Shown piece by piece: positions 1-10,257 of a stretch of 64,000 nt of DNA. Position 1 is the stretch's first letter; each line of letters opens with the position of its first letter. The stretch spans positions 558,001-622,000 of the forward strand of contig NW_017566994.1 of assembly GCF_001661265.1 (NCBI RefSeq). The letters are read 5' to 3'. Below the pieces are notes generated by a model. That model saw nothing but the letters and a program-made list of their open reading frames with translations, was not told the origin of the DNA and ran no database searches. The translations under genes were made by a program, and so were the position numbers. This DNA comes from Saitoella complicata NRRL Y-17804. Taxonomy: Eukaryota > Ascomycota > Saitoellomycetes > Saitoellales > Saitoellaceae.

Positions 1-1369
1 TGGACCACGAAGATAGAGTGATTTGGATCCGGTACGGAGTGAGGGGCTCTTCATTTGCCTGCGTTCCTCCCATTAGTGACGTGCATAGATATGTTGGGAT
101 GACAGAGGGACATACGTCTCCGGTCTCTCCTTCAATTTCTCAATAAATTCCTCGAGCGTGATTTCCGGATCGATCTCATAGTCCTGTGCCAGATTACCAC
201 AAACCGGGCATTCATCTTTCTTCATATGTTCGAAAGTGTATGTATAAACTCCCTGGTCTCCAGTGTACATCATGTAGTTGTTCAAGTATGGGTTGCAGGC
301 CGTTGCGATTTTCAGCGCTTCATTACAACAGGAGGCGGCAATGATGGCGTTGGTGGATGCGATGGCGGGGATGATGTTTTTGACGACACCCAGTGTAAGG
401 GATTGTGTCACGCCGGAGATGCTGAACTCTTTGGCACGCGCGTCGGCGGTCTGGAAAAGCCAGGTGATGTGTTCGGGGTTATCGGCGTCCATTTTCTTGT
501 CTGTAAATAGCATCAACATTCATCCGGACAGGTCTATTCCGTATTGCGTACCTGTAAATACTCTGGGCCACTCCAGCACACTCGCCCACTCAATACAATG
601 CTCGGGTAATCTTGGCGTATTTGCGATAGTGCAGATAGGGTACGTCGTAGCCTTCCCAAGCATATCCAAACTGCATTCATAGCAACTCGAGATAGTCGGT
701 AAGATGACCCTGCTTTGTCCCTTGAAACCTTCCGTACCGCCGTCGATCATGGGTTTGAGTGATTCAGGGCTGTCGTCCACGAGGTTAATGAGAGTTGCAT
801 TCAGCCAACGTCGGGCTTCGATTGAATCGAGGCCGGCGATCACGATGTTGAATTCGCGATAATACTCTTCAGGTTTGTCCTGGATCTTGCCGTGAAAGCT
901 GTACACTGATCAGTGACTGCCACATCGTCCAAGCAAAGCAACACATACGGAGTCACCTTGACGCCCTTGACACGCTTCATCACAAACTCTGCTGCACAGA
1001 GAGCCTTGCTCTTTCCAATATCACTGGGTCTGTGCGTAGCCTTAGCATCAGTGAGTTGTTCGCATATGACACAAGTGAGCTCACACACCTGAACAAGAAC
1101 TGCCTATTCAAGTTGGAGACATCGATTGTATCCATATCAATGACATGAATATCCTTAAACCCAGACAACGCCAGATCTTTCAGAATCTCGCAGCCCAAAC
1201 CTCCAGCACCGATGACGAGAATCTTGCATGTCGAGAGAAAGTCTTGAACCTGCACCCGATGTCAGCAGTGGCTACACGACTCGTCTGCCATTGAACTGAC
1301 GGCGTCTCCAGGCTCAAAATCCGGAGCAAACGGACCGGGATTGCTCAGAATGGAAGTCAGAGCAGACAT
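1..1369 (-). CDS. UBA3: NEDD8-activating enzyme E1 catalytic subunit (partial)
   Basis: This is the catalytic half of the NEDD8 E1 heterodimer; it adenylates NEDD8 and passes it to the E2 through a Cys thioester, feeding cullin neddylation. The ATP-binding GAGGLGCE loop and the [16 protein letters not shown] segment are plain, and CPVCGN is a C-terminal zinc-ligand motif. I read six exons: 1301-1369, 1089-1249, 949-1029, 552-898, 116-500 and 1-58, joined by introns of about 50-60 nt that restore one frame. The last exon continues with the family sequence [16 protein letters not shown] and runs off the left edge, so the C-terminal ubiquitin-fold domain is missing here. Start ATG at 1369 gives a short family-typical lead before the ATP loop. 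It is head-to-head with a UBE2W-like E2 only 158 bp away. The identification is strong; exon borders come from splice signals only. Confidence 0.9.
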
Positions 1370-1527
1370 TGGTTGGGGGTGTATGCGCTCTTTGAGAAGT
1401 GGTGTAGTGCTCGTTCAGTCCGTCGACGGCGGCAGCAACTACCGACCCCACGGTGGGACCTGGCAGCAGTGTCATACGCAGCACTGAACATTTACACCGC
1501 CAAAGACTGACGATCCTTACAATTGCA

Positions 1528-2084
1528 ATGGCACTCGCTCAACGAAGAATCCAGAAAGAACTCAAGAACTTGGCAGAGAACCCTCCCGCAGGAATCTCAC
1601 TGAAAAAGGCAGACGATCTCAAGACATGGTGCGCTTTTGTTACGTTCTTGGCCTTCCTCGGGGATGGTTACTGATTCTCCTCGAACACAGGCACGTAAAC
1701 ATAGCGACAGATCCAGATGGAATCTACGGGGGTCAAGTCTTCGAAGTCATCGCAAAATTCCCGTCATCATACCCGATCGAAGCACCCGAAATTACGTTTG
1801 CGGCTCCAGTCCCCGTACATCCGCACATCTATAGGTTAGTCTCTTCCATCCCCAAATCTACCTAAACGCCCTAACACGATTTTAGCAACGGACACATCTG
1901 CCTCGACATCCTCTACCAAGCATATAGTCCAGTATTGACTATCTCAGCGATATGTATCAGCTTGCAAAGTATGCTGGCGAGTTGCAAGAAGTTGGAGAGA
2001 CCGCCAGATAATGACAGTTATGTTCGGAGAGCTGGGTTGAGTCCGAAGGGGACGAGGTTTATGTTTCATGATGATACAGTATAG
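1528..2084 (+). CDS. UBE2W-type ubiquitin-conjugating enzyme
   Basis: E2 of the UBE2W class (fission yeast Ubc16), a family known for attaching ubiquitin to substrate N-termini. Three exons (1528-1628, 1691-1834, 1886-2084) give 147 aa, the usual size. The catalytic Cys lies in SNGHICLDIL, after HPHIY. The C-terminus RFMFHDDTV matches the HDDT(C/V) ending that separates this class from other E2s, and SMLASCKKLERPPDN is the family's cross-over region. The usual Trp after the active site (WSP) is Tyr here (YSP). It shares a short divergent promoter with UBA3, so an E1 and an E2 of ubiquitin-like pathways are transcribed apart from the same 158 bp. UBC12, the normal NEDD8 partner, would lack the HDD tail, so this is not simply the cognate E2. 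Confidence 0.88.
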
Positions 2085-2469
2085 GGCGGATGGATGTTGG
2101 GGGATTTGTTGGAAAGCTGAACGTTCGGTCATGGAGAAAGCGTCTGACAGCATGGTGTGCAGGTTTGCGCAGTCTGAAAGGCGATTACGCGGCATGATAT
2201 ACGAAGACAGGTATAGGATTAAGATAGGATTTCGCCGCAGAGCGCCTGGATGAACAAACGGCCGCCGCCTCTCCTCAATATTGTGAAAACAGAGCCGCGA
2301 GTGGTTTATAACGTGTAAAATGAGATAATCAAAAACGCCGAACTCCACAAACAAGAAGACAAAAGTATCAATAGTAGATCGGATGGCCACGCCTTTCGCC
2401 GCGCACGAGCACTGGGCCCTACGAGACAGAGCTTGCAACCCGCATGCCCCGTGAGAAAACAGCATGCCC
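2085..2469. other. Convergent gap, no gene seen
   Basis: This 385 bp stretch lies between the converging 3' ends of the UBE2W-like gene and RTF2. Open frames here are short and have no recognisable product. It presumably holds the two 3' UTRs. Confidence 0.6.
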
Positions 2470-3334
2470 TCACGCAACACTCCGATTAAACGTCCCCTTC
2501 GAAATCCAATTCGACCCCTCATCTTTGTCATTCTTATCCCTATATAAACTCTTCACTGCCGCACTCATCGATTTCTTATTCAGATGTCCGTCCTCCTTCA
2601 ACTTCGCCGCAATCTTCGTAGCAAACTCCGGGACATCTGCAGATGGTGCCGGGGCCGGCTCTGCTACCGCCGCTGCTTTCCGCTTCTTGGATTTCTTGGC
2701 AGCTTTGCCGGAGTGTGTGATGCCTTTCTCAGCCAGGGTCTTCATCCGCTCCTTCGCCGCCCCGATATCCGCCTCCTTGACTGGGTTGATCACGATGACA
2801 TCCATCTTCGAATCATATGCCGCCGCACACTCCAAACACACCTTCTCCTCAATATTCGAGATTGCCTGATCTGAGAAGACGTGTCCGCATACACTCAGGT
2901 AGACGAACTTGCCTCCCGCACCTTTGACCTCCTTCCTGGTCACCGGACAAATCCAAGCCTCCTTTCCCTCTTCATTCTTCGCTTTCGTGAATTCCAACTC
3001 GACGACGTCTTTGAGACTGCTGATATGCGGTACCAACTCATCCGCGTCCCCATACGTTTCTGGTGAGATCAGGTACTGCAGTATCGCGTCCTTGTTGTAC
3101 AGTCGTCCAAAGGCACACGATACTATTGGATCCTCGAGCGTCTTTTTGGATAGTGTGCAGGACTTCCAGAATGCTTCTTGTTGGGCTTGTGCACGGTCTG
3201 CTTCGTCACGGGCGGAGGGTTTCTTGTTCGCGGAGACGAGCTCGGAGCGTTTGGGGATTGATCCACCTGTGATGGCTGTTAGCATTCATTCCACGGAGAG
3301 ATGAAAGGGAATGGCACATACCGTCGTTACCCAT
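2470..3334 (-). CDS. RTF2: Replication termination factor 2 (Rtf2)
   Basis: Rtf2 family nuclear protein; in fission yeast it stabilises paused forks at replication barriers and it has also been tied to splicing. The start exon is 13 nt (3322-3334), coding MGNDG, and a 55-nt intron joins it to GSIPKRSELV, together the family N-terminus. The protein is 269 aa. The degenerate RING/U-box-like region is visible as WKSCTLSKKTLEDPIVSC, WICPVTRK, LSVCGHVFS and CLECAAAYD. A Lys/Ala-rich linker KKSKKRKAAA follows, probably a nuclear localisation signal. Its ATG is 131 bp from the ATG of the divergent COQ6-COQ4 gene. Confidence 0.93.
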
Positions 3335-3465
3335 TGTCGAGATGTTTGGTGTTTTGCTCTCGTTGAGCGGTGCGTATCTGAGCGGCAATATGATGCGAGG
3401 CACGCGGCTCAGCGTCTCCCCGGGATTCCGTACTTGAACTCGACACCAGAGCAAAGCCAGTTACA

Positions 3466-5926
3466 ATGTACCGCCGGATCACCTCAACAGTGAAAGTGAA
3501 CGTACCGAGATTACGGAGGCTGCTGAGCACGCCTGTTCCTCGAGATGACATGTACGATGTCGTTATCGTCGGAGGTGGTGTCGCGGGTTTGGGTTTGGGT
3601 GCTGCCTTGAGTGAGATCCGAAAACCAGCGGTTATGAATGCTTAGCTAATGGATGCAACAGAATCGTCGCCCGTCACATCACGACTGCGGATTGCGTTGG
3701 TGGAAGGCATGGATCTTGGATCATCGAAGACCTGGGGGCCAACGAAAGAATCGTACTCGAATCGGGTCGTATCTTTAACGCCAGCATCAGTCAAGCTGCT
3801 GAAAGGTGCGCATATACGCGACTGGCTTGTTAGCATCTAACTGATATGGTCGGACAGAGATCGGCGCGTGGGATCATATCAAGCAAGAACGCACCCAACC
3901 CTTCGACGACATGCAAGTCTGGGACGGCTTAACAGGCGCAAGAATCGAGTTCAAGACCGGAGCCCTTTCCCAACAATACCCATCCATCGCCACCATCGTC
4001 GAAACCCTGAACATCCAGCACGCACTGTTGAACAGAATCGACGAGCTCGGTGGGGTTGACATCATCGACAAGACGAAGGTCGTCAAGATCGGTCACGGAG
4101 AGGAGACAGGTGATCTCGATTTTTCGACATGGCCACAGCTCGAGCTCAGTAACGGTAGGAAACTCACTGCAAGACTCCTCATCGGCGCAGACGGAGCAAA
4201 CTCGCCAGTACGGTCCTTCACGAAGATTGAGTCTCGAGGATGGGATTATGACCGTCATGGTGTAGTGGCGACTCTCAAAATCGAAACGGGCCGTCCCGTA
4301 GTTGCGTGGCAAAGATTCCTTCCCACTGGACCTATCGCGATGCTTCCCCTACCAAACGGTTACGCTACCTTGGTATGGACGACTACTCCCGCACTCGCAG
4401 CTAAACTAAAGGCGATGTCCCACGCGGACTTTGCAGCATTGGTGAACGCCGGGTTCAGATTGAGCGACGTGGATCTGCGATATCTGTATGAAGCTGGAGC
4501 GAAGGAAGGCGAAGTGAAGGAGCAATGCGAGTGGAGGGAGAGTGTCGTGAAGGCAGACAAGAGGGAGTTCCTGCCGCCACGCGTTGTGGAGATTCAAGAA
4601 GGTAGCCGGGCAAGTTTCCCGCTGAAAATGAGACATGCGGATTCGTACTGCGATGAGCGGATTGCGCTCGTGGGTGATGCAGCACACACTACACACCCTC
4701 TTGCTGGTCAAGGCTTGAACCAGGGACTCGCCGACGTGCAAAGTTTGTTCAAGTCGTTGGAGAGTGCTGTTACCCACGGCCAGGACGTTGGGTCTATTCA
4801 CGCGTTAGAGCCATATGCGCACGAGCGGTACTTCGAGAATCACGTAACCCTCGGCGCTATCGATAAGCTTCACAAGTTGTACTCCGTGTCATCGGGACCA
4901 CTCGTGACGGCACGTAGCTGGGGTCTGGAGGTTGTGAATGAGTTGGATGGATTGAAGACATTGTTCATGAAGAGGGCTGCTGGTGAAGATCTGGGGAAGG
5001 CTGTGGGTGAGGGTTTGAAGGGCATGGCCGGAAGCATCATTGGAGCAGGTCTGCGGCTTAGAGCGAAGATGAGTCGCCCAGCATCGGGTCCGACGGTTGG
5101 ACGGAGACAGTTTTCGACGTCGAAAAGGGTTCTCAGTGCGGGTGAGCCGCTTTACCCTGGACACATCCCAACGGGTGTTTTCGAAAAAATCGCACTCACC
5201 ATTGGCTCCGCTGCCGTGTCCCTCAAAAACCCATACCGAGGAGACATGGTTGCCGTACTCGGTGAAACCACAGCATCACCATACTTCATCAAGAAACTAC
5301 GAGACATCATGCTTCAATCGGAGTCTGGGCGTCAGATCCTCCGCGAGAGACCGCGTATCACATCTACGACACTCAAACTCGAAGATCTGAGGCAGTTACC
5401 AAGTAACTCGGTTGGGAGGGAGTATGCTGCGTGGCTCGATGCTGAGGGTGTTTCGCCTGATACGAGAGCGGCGGTGAAGTATATCGATGATGAAGAGTTG
5501 GCTTATGTCATGCAGCGATACAGAGAGTCGCATGACTTCTATCATGCGGTTACTGGCCTGCCGATTACCGTCGACGGAGAACTAGCCCTGAAATGGTTCG
5601 AGTGGGCAAATATGGGGTTGCCAGTCGCAGCCCTCAGTGCACTGGCTACCTTCGGTCCTCTGAAGGTAAAGAAAAGTGATCGGAAAAGGCTGGTGCAGAC
5701 TTATATCCCATGGGCGTTGAAGAACGGAATGAACGGCAAATCCTTAATAGACATCTACTGGGAGAATGAATTGGAGACAGACGTGGATGACCTGAGACGG
5801 CGATTGAACATCACGAAACCACCGAGTTTGAGAGAGGCATACAAGAGGGCCCGTCAGGAGATGAAGCAAGGTGCGCGGGACGAAATGGCAAAGCTCAAGG
5901 CTTCAGGCTCGAACGTATCGATGTAG
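3466..5926 (+). CDS. COQ6-COQ4 fusion, ubiquinone biosynthesis
   Basis: Three exons (3466-3610, 3662-3805, 3858-5926) encode 785 aa. Residues 1-25 look like a mitochondrial presequence (Arg-rich, RRLLST). Residues about 29-500 are COQ6, the FAD monooxygenase of ubiquinone ring hydroxylation: GGGVAG dinucleotide loop near 36-41, GADG near the middle and [10 protein letters not shown] around 369. From residue 516 to the end is a full COQ4, with the zinc motif HDFYH at 655-659 and Glu671 (HDxxH-x11-E). There is no stop, and no convincing intron, between the halves. The joint (about 505-530) reads like a second presequence, and R513-Q-F-S-T fits the R-3 cleavage rule RX(F/Y/L)/(S/A). The two proteins belong to the same CoQ synthome in mitochondria but are normally separate genes. 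I infer either a bifunctional enzyme or a polyprotein cut after import; ATG at 5071 could also serve an independent COQ4 message. Confidence 0.9.
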
Positions 5927-5991
5927 ATGTATGCCTTCTTTTTTTTTTGGCGATGATGCAATCTAAACGATTATGTACTTCCAACCTACAC

Positions 5992-7846
5992 TCAAGCAGA
6001 CTTCTCGAGCAACTTTTTGACTTCAGCAACCAGGTCTCCACGCTGTATCAGTGCACCCTCGTCAGACTCCTCCTTCAAACCCAACTCCTTCAGCCTGACT
6101 TGACCATTGTTGTATTCCTCCTGGCCCAAAATAATTGCCAATGGCACACCGCTCTTCTCCGCAGCCTCGAACTGGGGTCTTGGCTTAGGTTTAGCCTTGT
6201 ACAAAAACTCGGCCTTGATGCCAGCATCCCACAACTCCTTGCACACCCTCATACGCTCCTTCACGAAACCATCCCAGTCCTTGCCTCCACCGAAAGCCAT
6301 GACGTAAACGTCGACCTCGTTGCTTCGGACGCTGGCAGCCTCCGTCCGCTGCTTGATGATAGAGAAGACACGCTCGACACCGATGGAGACACCGACACAG
6401 GGGATACCTCCCTTCTTGCTGTTGGAGAACATGCCGACGAGCTCGTCGTAACGACCACCGGCAGCGACAGATCCTACACCGACAGTGTCATCATCGGAGC
6501 GATCGGCATCAGGATCCGTGGGCTGGGCCTTCTTAGGCGCAGGCTTCTTGACGCCCTGCTTAGCCGCTGGAGGAGCGGAAGCCTCAGTGACAGCTTCGTA
6601 GATGACACCAGTGTAATAGTCAAGACCACGAGCAAGGGAGAGATCGAAGGAGACGTTGTCAAGGATATCGAAAGCCTCCAGGTAGTCCATAAGGAGAGCC
6701 ATGTCAGCGGTACCGGCAGCACCGGACTTGTTAGCCTGAAGCTTCTCATCGGCCTGGAGCCTCTCGAGCAGATCGCGACCACCCTTGAGCTGGACGTATT
6801 CTCCGATACGGTCAGCAACAGCCTCGTCAAGGCCCTTCTCCTGGACCATCTCCTTCTTAACATCCTCCCAAGGCATCTTGTCGAGCTTGTCGACAGCGGA
6901 AGAGATGGTGCGGATCTTCTCGGCAGGAACACCACAGGTCTCGAACATACCATCGAGAATCTTACGGTGGTTGAGCTTGATGGTGAACTTGCCAATGTCA
7001 AGGGCAGTCAAGACCTCCACCAAGATCCTCAAGACCTCAGCATCTGGGACCATGGGGTCGAACTGACCAGCAATATCGAAATCACACTGGTAGAATTCCC
7101 TCATACGTCCCTTGTTCATAGCGGGTTGGTCACGACGGTAGACCTTGGCAATGTGGTAACGCTTGATGTTGGTGACGGTGTTGTTCATGGCGAGCCATCG
7201 TGCAAAGGGCACGGTCAAGTCATAACGCAATGAACAGAGCTCACCACCCTGATCCTGGAGGTCGTAGATGAGCTTGGAGTCCTCTCCATATTTGCCAGAC
7301 AGGATCTCCTTGAGCTCGAAAACGGGAGTGTCGAGGGTGACAGCACCGTGGCGCTTGAAGACCCCGGTGATGGTGTTGAAGATCTTCTCGCGAATGGCCA
7401 TGTCGGTACCGAAGTAATCCTTAGTTCCCTGTACGGATCGCGAACATTAGTACCGCTTAACCATAACATAGAGGTATAAAGCTCACCTTTGGCACCTTCA
7501 AGGTGAACTTGGTTTCCTTCTTTCCATTACCAGCACCGGCTAAGGACAGGTTGAGCTCTTTCAACTGCGCCTGCAACTCCTTCATCCTGTCCGCAGCAGA
7601 CGGATCCTTCTTCAGCGCTCCGATCTCATTCTTCAAAGCGGTGATCTGGGCCTTGACCTCCTCACTGGGTGCTGACATTTTATTGCTCGTGGTGTCGCTG
7701 CAAGCTGATGCCGAAAAACGACGAAGTACGACCGCGACCGAAGCTGACGTCGGATTAAGCTGTGGCGCCCTGAACGATACTGCGGATCCTCGAAGAAGAC
7801 GACCGAGGATAACTTTGCCTGTGTGATTGGGAATCGACACGGGCAT
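5992..7846 (-). CDS. HTS1: Histidyl-tRNA synthetase, dual start
   Basis: Class II synthetase charging tRNA-His. Two exons (7487-7846, 5992-7428) join VPK to GTKDYFG, the family start of the catalytic core. Motif 2 ([13 protein letters not shown]), the HisA box [10 protein letters not shown], a motif 3 region ([11 protein letters not shown]) and the C-terminal anticodon-binding domain are all present. From ATG 7678 the protein is 542 aa, beginning MSAPSEE with a charged coiled segment: the cytosolic form. An in-frame ATG at 7846 adds 56 residues rich in Arg, Ser and Ala ([10 protein letters not shown]), a plausible mitochondrial presequence, as in yeast HTS1 where one gene makes both forms by start choice. 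The upstream ATG lies only 19 bp from the VPS33 start on the other strand. A low-complexity Ala/Pro/Lys insert follows the HisA box. Confidence 0.92.
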
Positions 7847-7865
7847 ACACTTCAACCCAGCTGGA

Positions 7866-9881
7866 ATGGATACGAGTGCTGCGACGAGAAGCGCTCTGCT
7901 TGATGCGCTCGACTCGGTGAGCCACGAACCTGCACATGCAGCTACCATCGTATACGCGTTGAACTGACCGTTTATGCGATTAGGTGAGAGGGAAGAAGTA
8001 TTTAGTGCTTGATCGCAGCCTGAGTGGCCCAATTGGCCTCATCGTCAAGTTCTCCGTCCTACAAGATCATGGCGTGGAGAAGATATTCTGGTTGGAAGAA
8101 GGGCCCATTGTGTTGCCGAACAAGAGTGCATCAATTGTGTACCTATGCCGGAGTACTGTTAAGAACGTACGGAATATCGTCGGTGTGTAGTCCGTGCCAG
8201 TTCTCGGGGTGTATGCTGACGATGACGCACAGGTCATATCAAAGAGCATGCGAAGGACACAAGCAATTCGTATGACTACACTCTCCTGTTCACCCCGAGG
8301 CGAACAATGATCTGTCAGAAGATTCTTGAGGACGAGGGCGTCTTTGGAGACGTCACCATCTCCGAGTTTCCTCTTCTCTTCGTTACTCTTGAGCCAGATG
8401 TGCTTTCCCTCGAACTGGACTCAGCGTTTGAGGACATCTATCTTCATCATGATTACAGCTCGATATTCTATTCCGCTCAGGCATTGATGAAGTTGCAGGA
8501 GAGTTACGGGCTGTTCCCACGGGTATTGGGGAAAGGAGATAAGGCACGACAATTGACGGATCTGCTGCTGAGGATGAGGAAGGAGGTCGCAGTGGACGAT
8601 CCCCTCAACCCTGGCGCAATGAGCTCCAGCACCGTTTTGGACAGTCTAATCATTATTGATAGAGGAGTGGATATGGCAACCCCTTTGATGACGCAGTTAA
8701 CATATGAGGGGTTGATTGATGAGTCGTACGGTATCAAGAATGGCTACGTTGAGCTTCCGCCTTCCATTGTGGCGCCGACACAAACGACAGGGAAGTCCAG
8801 TTCCTCGGGTGCTCCAATCTCGGATAGCGCTGCGTCTGCAACGCAAAAGAAGAAGACACTACTGAATTCTACCGATAAGCTCTACGGCCAACTGCGGGAT
8901 ACCAACTTCTCCGTAGTAGGCGGTCTCCTTAACAGGGTCGCCAAGAGACTGAACGAGAATTACGACGAGCGACACCAAGCGAAAACAGTGACGCAGTTGA
9001 AAGGCTTCGTAGGCAAGTTGGGAGGGCTGCAAGCGGAGCATCAGAGCCTAAGGCTGCACACTGCTATTGCTGAGGAGATCATGGCCAAGACTGGGACGGA
9101 GGCTTTTAACAAGACTCTTGAGGTGCAGCAGAACCTCGTGGCGGGCGTTGATCCATCTACGCTCATGCCGGTCATGGAAGAGCTCATTGCGCGGTCCGTG
9201 CCAATTGCCGATATCATTCGACTCCTTTCGCTTGCATCAGTCATGAACGGCGGTATCAAGCCGAAAGACCTGGAGCATCTCAAGCGTGAAGTTTTGCAAA
9301 CATATGGTCACGAGCACATCCTCACCTTTGCAGGCTTGCACAGGCTTGGACTGCTTGTTCCCAAGATCAGCGGGACCGCAGCCCTCACCAGCGGTACTCC
9401 AAGCCAAAAGTACTCATACAATCAGCTGCGTAAAGGCTTGAAGCTTATCGTCGATGAAGTGAACGAACATGATCCTCAGGACGTCGCGTACGTCTACAGT
9501 GGCTACGCGCCGCTCTCGGTTCGCCTTGTACAAACCGTAATTCAGAAGCGCGCATTACTTCCCCCTAATACCCAGTCCAAGGGAAGCGGTTGGAAGGATT
9601 TTGAAGACATATTGAAGTACGTTAAAGGACCTGCGGTTGATGAAACCCAACGTGACGAGGACGACGTTGTTCGAGTCCGTCGCCCAAACAGCGGGCAGGA
9701 GAAGATTACAGTGGTTTTCTTCGTCGGCGGAGTTACGTACACCGAAATCAGTGCCTTGAGATTGTTGGCACAGCAGGAAAAGGGAAAGAAACAGATTGTG
9801 GTAGCGACTACCGGCATACTCAACGGAGAGAAGGTCGTGGACGCGGCAATGAGTGCGATACCTGACATCAAGCAGGCTTGA
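7866..9881 (+). CDS. VPS33: Vacuolar sorting protein Vps33 (Sec1/Munc18 family)
   Basis: SM-family subunit of the HOPS and CORVET tethers, which promotes SNARE assembly at the vacuole and endosome. Three exons (7866-7916, 7984-8182, 8233-9881) give 632 aa. The first exon codes MDTSAATRSALLDALDS and leads into VRGKKYLVLD, the family's first strand. Later family segments are LLFTPRRTMICQK, SLIIIDRGVDMATPLMTQLTYEGLIDE (split here by function: SM domain core) and VVFFVGGVTYTEISALR near the C-terminus, the Vps33 hallmark. The start was chosen because no earlier in-frame ATG is seen and the spliced frame fits. Its 5' region overlaps the 5' coding region of HTS1 on the opposite strand. Confidence 0.92.
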
Positions 9882-10257
9882 GAGAGGTATTAGATACATA
9901 ATTTGTAGCATACCCGTGATAATCCACCTCCGAATCTTCCAATTAACGTTGTAGTTAACGCACGGTGACATGAACGTTTTCGTATTCGTGGCTTAGCCGC
10001 GGCTGTCTGTGCCAAGGTGAACGTCGCCGGCCCGAGGGAGTCCACGGGTCGTACAAATACCGGACCCTCAGTCTTCCGTGCAAACCGGTCTCAGTATCGT
10101 CCATTGCAAGCGGAGCCTCATCAGATCGAGCCGCGACTCAGTAGACACCAGTCGCCTATCCGCCAGTCTTGACAACGTCATTCGGTACATCAGTCCACCT
10201 CCAAGCACACAACTTCTCAGAGAGCCACCAGAAACCTCATATACCTTCAGTACTCCG
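9882..10257. other. Intergenic, promoter side of the kinase gene
   Basis: This 376 bp stretch separates the VPS33 stop from the kinase start. The frame upstream of the kinase ATG stays open to about 10078 but has no further ATG and looks like 5' UTR. No other gene is seen. Confidence 0.6.

Noticed and set aside
5947-7233. A 428-codon rightward open frame opposite HTS1
   Set aside because: It is an antisense shadow of a codon-biased gene; the translation is Leu/Val/Asp-rich without any domain.
10078-10257. In-frame extension upstream of the kinase ATG
   Set aside because: It has no ATG, lacks conservation-like features and is best read as 5' UTR.
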